Below are positions 44,101 through 53,471 of a stretch of DNA of 64,000 nt, piece by piece (position 1 is the stretch's first letter; every line of letters starts with the position of its first letter). A program made the translations under genes and the position numbers. The DNA comes from Blastococcus saxobsidens (GTDB taxonomy: Bacteria > Actinomycetota > Actinomycetes > Mycobacteriales > Geodermatophilaceae), in contig NZ_JAAGWG010000009.1 in NCBI RefSeq assembly GCF_010682065.1, forward strand, positions 88,397-152,396, written 5' to 3'. The notes under the pieces are model-generated. The model was not told the origin of the DNA, ran no database searches, and saw nothing but the letters and a program-made list of their open reading frames with translations.

Positions 44101-46044
44101 GTGCCGCTGCTGCGATCGCTCCGGGGCCCCGAGGACCTGCGTGCCCTGCCCCCCGAGCAGCTCCCCGCCCTCGCGGCGGAGATCCGTGACGCGCTGGTGG
44201 CCAGCGTGGCCAAGACCGGCGGTCACCTGGGCCCCAACCTCGGCTGCGTCGAGCTGACCATCGCCCTGCACCGGGTGTTCGAGTCGCCGCGCGAGCCGAT
44301 CGTCTTCGACACCGGCCACCAGTCCTACGTGCACAAGATGCTCACCGGCCGGGTGGAGGAGTTCGAGCGGCTGCGCCAGCGCGGCGGCCTGTCCGGCTAC
44401 CCGAGCCGGATCGAGAGCGAGCACGACTGGGTCGAGAACAGCCACGCCTCGACGTCGCTGTCCTACGCCGACGGGCTGGCCAAGGCCTTCGCGATCCGCG
44501 GCGACGGCCGCCCGGTCGTCGCCGTCATCGGTGACGGCGCGCTGACCGGCGGCATGGCCTGGGAGGCGCTGAACAACATCGCCGCCGCGCAGGACCGCCC
44601 CGTCGTCATCGTCGTCAACGACAACGGCCGCTCCTACTCGCCGACCATCGGGGGCGTGGCCGACGCGCTGGCCACCCTGCGGCTGCGCCCGGGCTACGAG
44701 AACGCCCTGCTCCAGGTGCGCCAGGCGCTGCACAAGGCGCCGGTCGTCGGCTCGGCGCTCTACGACGCGCTGCACGCCATCAAGAAGGGCCTCAAGGACG
44801 TCCTGTCGCCCCAGGGCATGTTCGAGGACCTGGGCATGAAGTACATCGGCCCGGTCGACGGGCACGACGTCGAGGTCATGGAGTCCGCACTCCGCCGGGC
44901 CCGCTCCTTCGGCGGGCCGGTCATCGTGCACGCCGTCACGACCAAGGGCTTCGGCTACCCGCCGGCCGAGACCGATCAGATCGACGCCTGGCACGCCACC
45001 GGGGTCTTCGACCCCGACAGCGGCACCAGCGTCGCCGCCGCGCGCGACTGGACGACGGCGTTCTCCGACGAGCTGGTGCGCATCGGCGCCGAGCGGTCCG
45101 ACGTCGTGGCCATCACCGCCGCGATGCTGCACCCGACCGGCCTGGCGGCGTTCGCCGAGCGGTTCCCGGAGCGGACCTTCGACGTCGGCATCGCCGAGCA
45201 GCACGCGCTGACCTCGGCCGCGGGCCTGGCGATGGGCGGGCTGCACCCCGTCGTCGCCGTCTACTCGACGTTCCTCAACCGCGCCTTCGACCAGTTGCTC
45301 ATGGACGTGGCGCTGCACCGCCAGCCGGTCACCGTGGTGCTCGACCGCGCCGGGGTCACCGGCACCGACGGCGCGTCGCACAACGGCATGTGGGACATGT
45401 CGATCCTCTCCGTCGTCCCCGGGATCCGGCTGGCGGCGCCGCGCGACGAGTCGACGCTGCGCGAGGCCCTGCGCGAGTCGGTCGCGGTGACCGACGGGCC
45501 GACCGTCGTCCGCTTCCCCAAGGGGGCGCCGCCGGTCGACATCCCCGCGCTCGAGCGGCGGGGCCCGGTCGACGTGCTGCGGCGGGGCGAGCGGATGACC
45601 GGGGACGGTGGGCGGGTGGAGAGCACCGTGCTGCTGGTCGCCGTCGGCTCCATGGTGCCGATGTGCCTGGCCGCCGCCGAGCGCGCCGCCGACCACGGGA
45701 TCGGGGTCACCGTCGTCGACCCGCGGTGGGTCCTGCCGGTGGCCGACGAACTGCTCGACCTGGCCGCCGGCTACCGGCTGGTGGTCACCGTCGAGGACGG
45801 CGGCCGTGCCGGGGGAGTGGGCACCACGCTCACCCAGGCGCTGCAGGACCGCGGCGTCGACGTGCCGGTGCGCTCGATGGGCCTGCCGCAGCAGTTCTTC
45901 GACCACGGCAGCCGCGGCCAGGTGCTCGCCGACGCCGGGCTCACCGAGCAGGACGTCGCCCGCCGGATCGCGGAGTGGACGTCGCGGCTCGCGGAACGCA
46001 CTGAGAGCGCCGTCCCCGAGCGGGTCGACGGCGCCCAGCAGTGA
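44101..46044 (+). CDS. dxs: 1-deoxy-D-xylulose-5-phosphate synthase
   Basis: A 647-aa thiamine-diphosphate enzyme that condenses pyruvate and glyceraldehyde-3-phosphate, the first step of the MEP isoprenoid pathway. Motifs: [13 protein letters not shown], the TPP-binding [16 protein letters not shown] (about 143-158), the catalytic [18 protein letters not shown] (Glu about 368) and [19 protein letters not shown]. The GTG at 44101 has GAGAGGA about 11 nt upstream. The stop overlaps the start of a thiamine-binding protein gene, an apt cofactor link. Confidence 0.95.
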   Translation: MPLLRSLRGPEDLRALPPEQLPALAAEIRDALVASVAKTGGHLGPNLGCVELTIALHRVFESPREPIVFDTGHQSYVHKMLTGRVEEFERLRQRGGLSGYPSRIESEHDWVENSHASTSLSYADGLAKAFAIRGDGRPVVAVIGDGALTGGMAWEALNNIAAAQDRPVVIVVNDNGRSYSPTIGGVADALATLRLRPGYENALLQVRQALHKAPVVGSALYDALHAIKKGLKDVLSPQGMFEDLGMKYIGPVDGHDVEVMESALRRARSFGGPVIVHAVTTKGFGYPPAETDQIDAWHATGVFDPDSGTSVAAARDWTTAFSDELVRIGAERSDVVAITAAMLHPTGLAAFAERFPERTFDVGIAEQHALTSAAGLAMGGLHPVVAVYSTFLNRAFDQLLMDVALHRQPVTVVLDRAGVTGTDGASHNGMWDMSILSVVPGIRLAAPRDESTLREALRESVAVTDGPTVVRFPKGAPPVDIPALERRGPVDVLRRGERMTGDGGRVESTVLLVAVGSMVPMCLAAAERAADHGIGVTVVDPRWVLPVADELLDLAAGYRLVVTVEDGGRAGGVGTTLTQALQDRGVDVPVRSMGLPQQFFDHGSRGQVLADAGLTEQDVARRIAEWTSRLAERTESAVPERVDGAQQ

Positions 46045-46328
46045 CCGTGATCGCCGAGATCCAGGTGGCGCCGTCGCCGCCCGGGACGGCGGAGGACCCG
46101 CACGCGCACGTGGAGGCCGCGATCGCGGTGATCCAGGCGTCGGGGCTGCGCCACGAGGTCGGCGCGCTGGGCACCACGCTCGAGGGCGAGGCCGACGAGG
46201 TGTGGGCGACGCTGCGCGCCGCGCACGAGGCCATGCTCGCCGCCGGCGCGACCGCCGGCCTCTCCCACATCAAGGTCGCCTCGGTGAACCGCACGATGGA
46301 CAGCCTGACCAGCAAGTTCCGGCTCTGA
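46041..46328 (+). CDS. Thiamine-binding protein, MTH1187/YkoF-like
   Basis: A 95-aa protein of the MTH1187/DUF77 family ([33 protein letters not shown], then [20 protein letters not shown] and [10 protein letters not shown]). Members bind thiamine or hydroxymethylpyrimidine. Its GTG overlaps the dxs stop (GTGA), so it is translationally coupled to a TPP-dependent enzyme; it may buffer or deliver thiamine. That role is inference. Confidence 0.85.
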   Translation: MTVIAEIQVAPSPPGTAEDPHAHVEAAIAVIQASGLRHEVGALGTTLEGEADEVWATLRAAHEAMLAAGATAGLSHIKVASVNRTMDSLTSKFRL

Positions 46329-46459
46329 CACCGTCGTCCTCCGGACGACACCGCGGCCACGTGCCGACCCCCTACGCCGCTGAGCCGCTGCGTCGTCCCT
46401 GCGCGGGACCCTCCGGGCCCCACTCGGGCCGACAGTCCGTTCCCGCCTCCGCACGACGA

Positions 46460-46497
46460 ACGGCCCGGCTCCCTCCACGCTGAGGGGGCCGGGCCGT
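46460..46497. terminator. Terminator hairpin between the dxs operon and fadB
   Basis: A 16-bp stem (ACGGCCCGGCTCCCTC with its complement, one G-T wobble) and a 6-base loop, between convergent genes, 14 bases from the fadB stop codon. Confidence 0.75.
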
Positions 46498-46511
46498 CCG
46501 GGCTCTTCGGA

Positions 46512-48596
46512 TCAGGCAGGCAGCGAGGCCACACCCTGCGGCAGGAACCGGGAACCGGTCACCTTCTCCGAGACGCCGGTGCGGTCCAGGTAGGCGGTGA
46601 TGCCGCCCAGCCAGAACGGCCAGCCCGCGCCGAGGATCATGCACAGGTCGATGTCCTGCGCGGCCTGCACGACGCCCTCGTCCAGCATCAGCCGGATCTC
46701 CTGCGCCAGTGCCTCGACCGCGCGGTCGTGCACCTGCTCCTCGGTCAGCGGGGAGTCGCCGGCGAAGGCGTCCACGAGCTCGGGGTCGACGACGCCGGGC
46801 TCGGAGAAGACGCTGGTCTTGCCCAGCTCGACGACCTTGCGCAGCCCCTCGCCGACGGCGAACCGGTCGGGGAAGGCCTCGTGCATGCGCTCGGCCACGT
46901 GCAGCGCGACCGCCGGGCCGACGAGCGAGAGCAGCTCGAACGGCGTCATCGGCAGGCCCAGCGGGTCGAGCGCGCGCTCGGCCACCTCGACCGGCGTGCC
47001 CTGCTCCACGGCCGCGGTGACCTCGCCCAGGAAGCGGGTGAGGAGGCGGTTCACCACGAACGCCGGGGCGTCCGCGACGAGCACGCAGCTCTTCTTCAGC
47101 GACCTGCCGACGGCGAAGGCGGTGGCCAGCGTGGCGTCGTCGGTCTGCTCGGCGCGCACGACCTCCAGCAGCGGGAGGACGGCCACCGGGTTGAAGAAGT
47201 GCAGGCCGACCACGCGCTCGGGGTGCTCGAGCTTGGCGGCCATCTCCGTCACCGACAGCGCGGAGGTGTTGGTCGCCAGCACGCACTCCGCCGAGACGAC
47301 GGCCTCCACCTCGGCGAACACCTGCTGCTTGACCGACATCTCCTCGAAGACGGCCTCGATGACGAGGTCGGCGTCGGCGAAGACGTCCTTGGACAGCGAA
47401 CCGGTGACCAGGCCCTTGAGCTGGTTGAGCTTGTCGGGGTTCAGCCGGCCGCGCTGGGCCAGCTTGTCCAGCTCGCCGTGCACGTAGGCCACGCCCTTGT
47501 CCACGCGGGCCTGGTCGATGTCGGTCAGCACGACCGGCACCTTCAGCTGCCGCACGAACAGCATGGCCAGCTGCGAGGCCATGAGCCCGGCACCGACGAC
47601 GCCGACCTTGGTGACCTTGCGGGCCAGCGACTTGTCCGGCGCGCCGGCCGGCCGCTTGGCCCGCTTGTTCACCAGGTCGAAGGAGTACAGCGAGGCCCGC
47701 AGCGGGTCGCTCATCAGCAGCTCGGCGAGCGCGTCGTCCTCCGCGGCGGTGCCGGCGGTGAACGCCTCGCCGTCGACACCGTTGCGGGCGAGCTCGAGCA
47801 GGTCCACCGAACGCACGGCGCCGGGGGAGGCGTCGCGGGTGCGGGCGGCCACCACGCCGCGGGCACGGGCGATCGCCTCGTCCCAGGCGGAGCGGTCGAC
47901 CTCGGGACGGGCGGGCGTCACCGAGCCGTCGAGCACCCCGACGGCCCACTCGAGCGAGCGCTCGAGGAAGTCGGCCGGCTCGAACAGCGCGTCGGCGATG
48001 CCGAGCTTCGCCGCCTTCGGCGCCGGCGTCATCTTGTTCTGGGCCAGCGCGTTCTCGACGATCACCGTGACGGCGGCGTCGATGCCGATCAGGTTCGGCA
48101 GCAGCTGAGTGCCGCCCCAGCCGGGGACCAGCCCGAGGAAGGCCTCGGGGAAGCCGACGGCCGCGCCCGCGCTGATGGTCCGGTAGGAGCAGTGCAGCGC
48201 CAGCTCCAGGCCACCGCCGAGGGCGACGCCGTTGACGAAGGCGAACGTCGGGACGCCGGCGTCCTTGAGCCGCCGGAACACCCGGTGGCCGGTCTCGGCG
48301 ATCTCCCGGGCGGCCGACGCGTCGGTCACCGAGGGAACGCCGGAGAGGTCGGCGCCGACGGCGAAGATGAACGGCTTGCCGGTGACCCCGATCGCCGCGG
48401 GGGCGGGGGAGTGGGCGGCGATCTCGTCCAGCGCGGCGTCCAGCGAGGCGAGCCCGCCGGGGCCGAACGTCGACGGGCGGGTGTGGTCGTGCCCGTTGTC
48501 GATGGTGATCAGGGCGAACTCGCCCGAGAGGCCGGGCAGGTCCAGGAACCGGACCTTTGCCTCGGTGACGACCTCGTTCTCGAAGACCGCGCTCAC
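46512..48596 (-). CDS. fadB: 3-hydroxyacyl-CoA dehydrogenase/enoyl-CoA hydratase (FadB/FadJ alpha subunit)
   Basis: A 694-aa bifunctional beta-oxidation enzyme. The N-terminal crotonase domain (ITIDNGHDHTRPST, FVNGVALGGGLELALHCSYR with the catalytic Glu, VPGWGGTQLLP) is followed by a 3-hydroxyacyl-CoA dehydrogenase: Rossmann motif VGVVGAGLMASQLAMLF, LATNTSALSV, the catalytic His in GLHFFNP, and two C-terminal helical domains. GTG start overlapping the fadA stop by 4 bases. Together they form the trifunctional beta-oxidation complex. Confidence 0.94.
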   Translation of the reverse strand: MSAVFENEVVTEAKVRFLDLPGLSGEFALITIDNGHDHTRPSTFGPGGLASLDAALDEIAAHSPAPAAIGVTGKPFIFAVGADLSGVPSVTDASAAREIAETGHRVFRRLKDAGVPTFAFVNGVALGGGLELALHCSYRTISAGAAVGFPEAFLGLVPGWGGTQLLPNLIGIDAAVTVIVENALAQNKMTPAPKAAKLGIADALFEPADFLERSLEWAVGVLDGSVTPARPEVDRSAWDEAIARARGVVAARTRDASPGAVRSVDLLELARNGVDGEAFTAGTAAEDDALAELLMSDPLRASLYSFDLVNKRAKRPAGAPDKSLARKVTKVGVVGAGLMASQLAMLFVRQLKVPVVLTDIDQARVDKGVAYVHGELDKLAQRGRLNPDKLNQLKGLVTGSLSKDVFADADLVIEAVFEEMSVKQQVFAEVEAVVSAECVLATNTSALSVTEMAAKLEHPERVVGLHFFNPVAVLPLLEVVRAEQTDDATLATAFAVGRSLKKSCVLVADAPAFVVNRLLTRFLGEVTAAVEQGTPVEVAERALDPLGLPMTPFELLSLVGPAVALHVAERMHEAFPDRFAVGEGLRKVVELGKTSVFSEPGVVDPELVDAFAGDSPLTEEQVHDRAVEALAQEIRLMLDEGVVQAAQDIDLCMILGAGWPFWLGGITAYLDRTGVSEKVTGSRFLPQGVASLPA

Positions 48597-49816
48597 TTGG
48601 CAGCCCCTTCCCAGTTCGGGTTCTCCCAGATCACGGTGGCGCCCATGCCGAGGCCGACGCACATGGCGGTGAGGCCGTAGCGGACGTCGGGGCGCTCGGC
48701 GAACTGCCGCGAGAGCTGGGTCATCAGGCGGACGCCGGAGGAGGCGAGCGGGTGGCCGACGGCGATGGCGCCGCCCCACGGGTTGACCCGCTCGTCGTCG
48801 TCGGCGATGCCGAAGTGGTCGAGGAAGGCCAGCACCTGGATGGCGAAGGCCTCGTTCAGCTCGAACAGGCCGATGTCGGAGATCGACAGGCCGGTGCGGG
48901 CCAGTGCCTTCTCCGTCGAGGGCACCGGGCCGATGCCCATGACCTCGGGCTCGACGCCCACGAAGCCGTAGCCGATCAGGCGCATGCCGACGTTCAGCCC
49001 GAGCTCCTCCGCGACGTCCTCGGCGGCGAGCAGGCAGGTGGTGGCGCCGTCGTTCAGACCGGCGGCGTTGCCGGCGGTGACGTTCCCGTGCGGGCGGAAC
49101 GGGGTCTTCAGCGTGCCCAGGCCCTCGAGGGTGGTCTGCGGCCGCGGCGGCTCGTCGACCGTCGCGACGCCCCAGCCGTTGTCCTTCGAGCGGGTCGCCA
49201 TGGTGACCAGCTCCGGGCCGATCTGCCCGTTGGCGACGGCCTTGGCGTACTTCTGCTGGCTGGCCAGCGCGAACGCGTCGGCGCGTTCCTTGGTCAGGTG
49301 CGGGAACCGGTCGTGCAGGTTCTCGGCGGTGGAGCCCATGACCAGCGCGGAGGGGTCGACCAGCTTCTCGCTGATGATCCGCGGGTTGGGGTCCACGCCC
49401 TCGCCCATGGGGTGGTTGCCCATGTGCTCGACGCCGCCGGCGATGGCGACGTCGTAGGCGCCGAAGGCGATGCCGGACGCGGTGGTGGTCACCGCGGTCA
49501 TCGCGCCGGCGCACATGCGGTCGATCGAGTAGCCCGGAACGGTCTTCGGCAGGCCTGCGAGCAGCGCGGCGGTGCGGCCCAGGGTCAGCCCCTGGTCGCC
49601 GATCTGGGTGGTGGCGGCGATGGCCACCTCGTCCACCCGGTCGGCCGGCAGTGCCGGGTTGCGGCGCATCAGCTCGCGGATGCAGCGCACGACGAGGTCG
49701 TCGGCGCGCGTCTCGGCGTAGATGCCCTTCGGGCCTGCCTTGCCGAAGGGAGTGCGTACGCCGTCGACGAAGACGACCTCACGCAGCGAGCGTGGCCGTC
49801 GCACTTTCTGGGACAC
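48593..49816 (-). CDS. fadA: Acetyl-CoA C-acyltransferase (3-ketoacyl-CoA thiolase)
   Basis: A 407-aa thiolase. The acyl-accepting Cys102 is in DRMCAGAMTAV; His and the second Cys are in NPWGGAIAVGHPLASSG and MCVGLGMGATV; NEAFAIQ is also intact. It cleaves 3-ketoacyl-CoA to acetyl-CoA and a shortened acyl-CoA. The GTG at 49816 has GGAGG about 4 nt upstream; the frame is open further but not conserved. First gene of the fadAB operon; a palindrome 50 bases upstream is a likely regulator site. Confidence 0.94.
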   Translation of the reverse strand: MSQKVRRPRSLREVVFVDGVRTPFGKAGPKGIYAETRADDLVVRCIRELMRRNPALPADRVDEVAIAATTQIGDQGLTLGRTAALLAGLPKTVPGYSIDRMCAGAMTAVTTTASGIAFGAYDVAIAGGVEHMGNHPMGEGVDPNPRIISEKLVDPSALVMGSTAENLHDRFPHLTKERADAFALASQQKYAKAVANGQIGPELVTMATRSKDNGWGVATVDEPPRPQTTLEGLGTLKTPFRPHGNVTAGNAAGLNDGATTCLLAAEDVAEELGLNVGMRLIGYGFVGVEPEVMGIGPVPSTEKALARTGLSISDIGLFELNEAFAIQVLAFLDHFGIADDDERVNPWGGAIAVGHPLASSGVRLMTQLSRQFAERPDVRYGLTAMCVGLGMGATVIWENPNWEGAAK

Positions 49817-49865
49817 AGAACCTCCGCGGGATTCGTAACCGACCCAAGAGGGCCGGCACGGACAA

Positions 49866-49881
49866 GTTACCCGTCGGTAAC
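49866..49881. promoter_or_regulatory. Candidate operator upstream of fadAB
   Basis: GTTACC-CGTC-GGTAAC, a perfect 6-bp-arm inverted repeat 50 bases upstream of fadA, with a further GTAACC half site at about 49837. AT content is raised locally. The form suits a TetR- or GntR-type fatty-acid regulator; the protein is not in the window. Confidence 0.5.
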
Positions 49882-50034
49882 CGGGCCGCCAAGCGCGGCA
49901 CGACCCCCGTTCGAGGGGGCCCGCGGTCACGGTCCTGCAACGGCGACGGGGTGCGCGTTGCGATCGGGCGAGGGGGGCGCGCAAGATGACCCGCTGGAAT
50001 TTATCTGTAACCCCAACGAATTGAGGTCCCTCTC

Positions 50035-51126
50035 ATGGCGCGACGGCGCACTGTGACGACGGCGATCGCGGCGGCCATGGTCTTCGGCCTGGCCGCGTGT
50101 GGTGGCGACGACGGCGGTAACGGCGGCAACGGCGGTGGTGGCGGCGGCGACGCGGCCGGCAAGATCGGCGTGATCCTCCCCGACACGGCGTCCTCGGCGC
50201 GCTGGGAGTCGGCCGACCGCCCGCTCCTGGAGGCAGCCTTCAAGGAGGCCGGGGTCGAGTTCGACATCCAGAACGCGCAGGGCGACGCCCAGCGGATGAA
50301 GACCATCGCCGAGCAGATGATCACCGAGGGCGTCACCGTCCTGGCGATCACCAACCTCGACTCGGCCTCCGGTGCCGCGATCCAGCAGCAGGCCGAGCAG
50401 CAGGGCGTGCAGACGATCGACTACGACCGTCTGACCCTGGGTGGCGAGAGCGACTACTACGTCTCGTTCGACAACACCGAGGTCGGCCGCCTGCAGGGCG
50501 AGGGCCTGGCCCAGTGCCTCGGCGAGGAGCCGGCGAACATCGCCTACCTGAACGGCTCGCCCGACGACAACAACGCCACCCTGTTCTCCGAGGGTGCGCA
50601 CGAGGTCCTCGACGGCATGGACCAGTACACGGTCGTCGCCGAGCAGGCCGTGCCGGACTGGGACAACCAGCAGGCCGCCACGATCTTCGAGCAGATGTAC
50701 ACCCAGGCCGGTGGTGACATCCAGGGTGTCGTGGCCGCCAACGACGGTCTCGCCAACGCGGTCGTCTCGATCCTGGGCCGCAACAACGTGGCCGGGCAGG
50801 TGCCGGTCACCGGACAGGACGCCACCGTCGAGGGTCTGCAGAACATCCTCGCGAACCGTCAGTGCATGACCGTCTACAAGCCGATCGAGGAGGAGGCCAA
50901 CGCCCTGGCCGAGCTCGCCGTGGCCCTGGTCAACGGCGAGACCCCCTCGGTCGACGGCGAGGCCGAGGACCCCGAGGGTGACCGCACGGTCCCCTCGGTG
51001 CTCCTCGAGCCCATCGCGATCTTCCGGGACAACGTCAAGCAGGTCATCGACGACGGCTACCAGACCGCCGCCGACGTCTGCACCGGTGAGTTCGCGGCTG
51101 CCTGCACGGAGCTCGGGATCTCCTGA
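50035..51126 (+). CDS. Sugar ABC transporter substrate-binding lipoprotein (xylose/ribose type)
   Basis: A 363-aa lipoprotein: lipobox LAAC (Cys22), a Gly/Asp/Asn linker, then a type I periplasmic-binding fold (KIGVILPDTASSARWESADR, ITEGVTVLAITNLDSAS, TIDYDRLTLGG, PANIAYLNGSPDDNNATLFS, VAANDGLANAVVSILG, VPVTGQDA). It most resembles the XylF group; xylose would fit a xylan degrader but is not proven. Upstream, an AT-rich block (AATTTATCTGTAA, 49999-50011) stands out and may be the promoter or an operator. Confidence 0.9.
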   Translation: MARRRTVTTAIAAAMVFGLAACGGDDGGNGGNGGGGGGDAAGKIGVILPDTASSARWESADRPLLEAAFKEAGVEFDIQNAQGDAQRMKTIAEQMITEGVTVLAITNLDSASGAAIQQQAEQQGVQTIDYDRLTLGGESDYYVSFDNTEVGRLQGEGLAQCLGEEPANIAYLNGSPDDNNATLFSEGAHEVLDGMDQYTVVAEQAVPDWDNQQAATIFEQMYTQAGGDIQGVVAANDGLANAVVSILGRNNVAGQVPVTGQDATVEGLQNILANRQCMTVYKPIEEEANALAELAVALVNGETPSVDGEAEDPEGDRTVPSVLLEPIAIFRDNVKQVIDDGYQTAADVCTGEFAAACTELGIS

Positions 51127-51133
51127 GCCGTCG

Positions 51134-51165
51134 GGCCGGGGCACCCGCTGACGGGTGCCCCGGCC
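51134..51165 (+). terminator. First of two hairpins between the binding-protein and ATPase genes
   Basis: A perfect 14-bp stem (GGCCGGGGCACCCG and complement) with a 4-base loop, 8 bases after the stop of the binding-protein gene. Confidence 0.7.
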
Positions 51166-51174
51166 GTCTGCTCC

Positions 51175-51212
51175 TGCCCTGCGGGTGCCGGTTGGCCGGC
51201 ACCCGCAGGGCA
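51175..51212 (+). terminator. Second hairpin between the binding-protein and ATPase genes
   Basis: A perfect 17-bp stem (TGCCCTGCGGGTGCCGG and complement) with loop TTGG, 53 bases before the ATPase start. It may limit read-through or protect the 3' end of the binding-protein mRNA. Confidence 0.65.
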
Positions 51213-51265
51213 CCAGACCGTCCCCGGCCTTCCGTGGCCGCACTCCTGCAGGAAGGGACCCATCG

Positions 51266-52069
51266 GTGTCCGGAAGCGAACCGACCCCCACCACCACCCT
51301 CGACCGGCCCACCCTGAGCCTGCGGGGCGTCAACAAGAGCTTCGGGGCCGTGCAGGTCCTGCACGACGTCCACCTGGACGTCTACCCCGGCAAGGTCACC
51401 GCGCTCGTCGGTGACAACGGCGCGGGCAAGAGCACCCTGATCAAGAGCATCGCCGGCATCCACCCGATCGACTCCGGGACCGTGGAGTTCGAGGGCGACC
51501 CGGTGCAGCTCAACGGCCCCCGCGACGCCGCCCGGCTGGGCATCGAGGTCGTCTACCAGGACCTCGCGCTGGCCGACAACCTCGACGTCGTCCAGAACAT
51601 GTTCCTGGGCCGCGAGCGCAAGCGGGGCCTGCTCCTGGACGAGGCCTCCATGGAGGAGGCGGCGCGGGACACCCTCACCAAGCTGTCGGTGCGCACGCTG
51701 AAGTCGGTGCGCCAGCTGGTGTCGAGCCTGTCCGGTGGCCAGCGGCAGACCGTGGCCATCGCCAAGGCCGTGCTGTGGGAGTCCAAGCTCGTCATCCTCG
51801 ACGAGCCGACGGCCGCGCTCGGCGTCGCCCAGACCCGCCAGGTGCTCGACCTGGTCCGGCGGCTGGCCGACACCGGCCACGCCGTCGTCTTCATCACCCA
51901 CAACATGGTCGACGTCTTCGAGGTCGCCGACCGCGTGGCCGCCCTGTACCTGGGCCGGATCGCCGCGGACGTGCCCATCTCCGACGTCGACCGGACCCAG
52001 GTCATCGAGCTGATCACCTCCGGCCGCTCCGGCGACCTGGGCCTCTCCGCCGATGACCTCGAGGACTGA
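51266..52069 (+). CDS. Sugar ABC transporter ATP-binding protein (single ATPase domain)
   Basis: A 267-aa ATPase: Walker A GDNGAGKST (about 49-57), Q loop YQDLALADNL, signature LSGGQRQTVAIAKA, Walker B KLVILDEPTAALG and the switch His in FITHNM. Most CUT2 sugar importers use a duplicated ATPase of about 500 aa; this is the single-domain form. GTG start with GGAAGGG about 9 nt upstream. The permease gene follows after 10 bases. Confidence 0.92.
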   Translation: MSGSEPTPTTTLDRPTLSLRGVNKSFGAVQVLHDVHLDVYPGKVTALVGDNGAGKSTLIKSIAGIHPIDSGTVEFEGDPVQLNGPRDAARLGIEVVYQDLALADNLDVVQNMFLGRERKRGLLLDEASMEEAARDTLTKLSVRTLKSVRQLVSSLSGGQRQTVAIAKAVLWESKLVILDEPTAALGVAQTRQVLDLVRRLADTGHAVVFITHNMVDVFEVADRVAALYLGRIAADVPISDVDRTQVIELITSGRSGDLGLSADDLED

Positions 52070-52079
52070 GAGGACCGTC

Positions 52080-53366
52080 ATGTCGAGCAACACGCTGACT
52101 GCCGCCGAGGCGAGCGGACCGCACAAGCCGGCCGGCGGCTTCGAGGGCGACCGCCAGGACAACACCGTGCGCGGCGTCGCCCAGGGCTACCTGAACAAGC
52201 TGCGCGCCGGTGACCTCGGTGCCCTGCCGGCCGTCCTGGGGATCGTGGTCCTCGGGATCCTCTTCACGGTCCTGCGGCCGGGCACCTTCCTCACCCCGCT
52301 GAACCTGGCCAACCTGCTCGTCCAGGCCACGCCGATCATCGTGCTCGCGATGGGGCTGGTCTTCGTCCTGCTGCTCGGTGAGATCGACCTGTCCGCCGGT
52401 GTCGTCAGCGGCGTCTGCTCGGCGGTGCTGGCCCAGCTGCTGGTGCAGGGCGGCTTCTCCTGGCCGGTCGCCGTGCTCGCCGCCATCGCCGCCGGTGCGG
52501 TGATCGGCATGTTCACCGGCAGCCTGGTCGGCATCATCGGCATCCCGTCGTTCGTGGTCACCCTGGCGCTCTTCCTGGGCTTCCAGGGCGTGACGCTGCG
52601 GCTGATCGGGCAGGGCGGCACCGTGCCGGTGCGCGAGCCGGTCATCCGGGCGCTGGCCAACGAGAACGTCCCGGTCACCCTCGGCTGGGTGCTGGCCGTC
52701 CTCGTCGCCGTCGCCTACGCCGCCGTCGAGCTCTGGCGCTGGCGCTCCCAGCGGTCCCGCGGGCTGGCGCACCAGCCGCTGATCATCGTGGTGGCCCGGA
52801 TCGCGGTCATCGCCGCGGTCGTCTTCGGTGTCACCGCCCTGCTCAGCGTCGACCGCGCGCTGGCCGCCGCGATCGACCTGGCCGGCATCCCGTACGCGGT
52901 GCCGCTGGTGGTCGTCCTGCTGCTTGTGCTGACCTTCGTGCTGGCGCGCACGAGCTTCGGCCGGCACGTCTACGCCGTCGGTGGGAACGCCGAGGCCGCC
53001 CGCCGGGCCGGCATCAACGTGACCCGGATCCGGGTGGCGGCGTTCGTGATCTCCTCGAGCCTGGCGGCGATCAGCGGCATCCTCGCCACCTCGCGGCTGA
53101 GCTCGGTGACGCCGGACGCCGGTGCGGGCAACACGCTGCTCTACGCCGTCGGGGCCGCCGTCATCGGTGGTACCAGCCTCTTCGGCGGCCGGGGGAGGGC
53201 GCGCGACGCCGTCCTCGGCGGGCTGGTGATCGCGATCATCAACAACGGTCTCGGCCTCCTCGGTGTGGCCGCGTACCTGAACTTCATCATCACCGGTGGG
53301 GTGCTGCTGCTCGCGGCCAGCGTGGACGCGATCGCCCGCCGACGGGCCGCCACGGCCCGACGATGA
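52080..53366 (+). CDS. Sugar ABC transporter permease (CUT2/BPD_transp_2)
   Basis: A 428-aa membrane protein with about 11 helices. CUT2 motifs are GEIDLSAGVVSGVCSAVLAQ (about 107-126), YAVGGNAEAARRAGINV and AVIGGTSLFGGRGRARDAVL. AGGA lies 4-5 nt before the ATG at 52080. It completes the binding protein, ATPase, permease set; a terminator follows. Confidence 0.93.
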   Translation: MSSNTLTAAEASGPHKPAGGFEGDRQDNTVRGVAQGYLNKLRAGDLGALPAVLGIVVLGILFTVLRPGTFLTPLNLANLLVQATPIIVLAMGLVFVLLLGEIDLSAGVVSGVCSAVLAQLLVQGGFSWPVAVLAAIAAGAVIGMFTGSLVGIIGIPSFVVTLALFLGFQGVTLRLIGQGGTVPVREPVIRALANENVPVTLGWVLAVLVAVAYAAVELWRWRSQRSRGLAHQPLIIVVARIAVIAAVVFGVTALLSVDRALAAAIDLAGIPYAVPLVVVLLLVLTFVLARTSFGRHVYAVGGNAEAARRAGINVTRIRVAAFVISSSLAAISGILATSRLSSVTPDAGAGNTLLYAVGAAVIGGTSLFGGRGRARDAVLGGLVIAIINNGLGLLGVAAYLNFIITGGVLLLAASVDAIARRRAATARR

Positions 53367-53368
53367 CC

Positions 53369-53405
53369 CCTGCCGCCCGCCGTGCTCGAGCCGGCGGGCG
53401 GCAGG
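53369..53405 (+). terminator. Terminator hairpin after the sugar ABC permease
   Basis: CCTGCCGCCCGCCG and its exact complement with a 9-base loop: a 14-bp stem directly after the stop codon. Confidence 0.75.
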
Positions 53406-53415
53406 TGACCACGCA

Positions 53416-53451
53416 GGAGGGGCGCCGCCCGGCAGCGGACGGCGCCCCTCC
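53416..53451 (-). terminator. Terminator hairpin of rnd
   Basis: GGAGGGGCGCCG and its complement: a 12-bp stem with a 12-base loop, 20 bases past the rnd stop codon. Confidence 0.6.
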
Positions 53452-53471
53452 GGCGTGTGCGGGGTCCCTGG

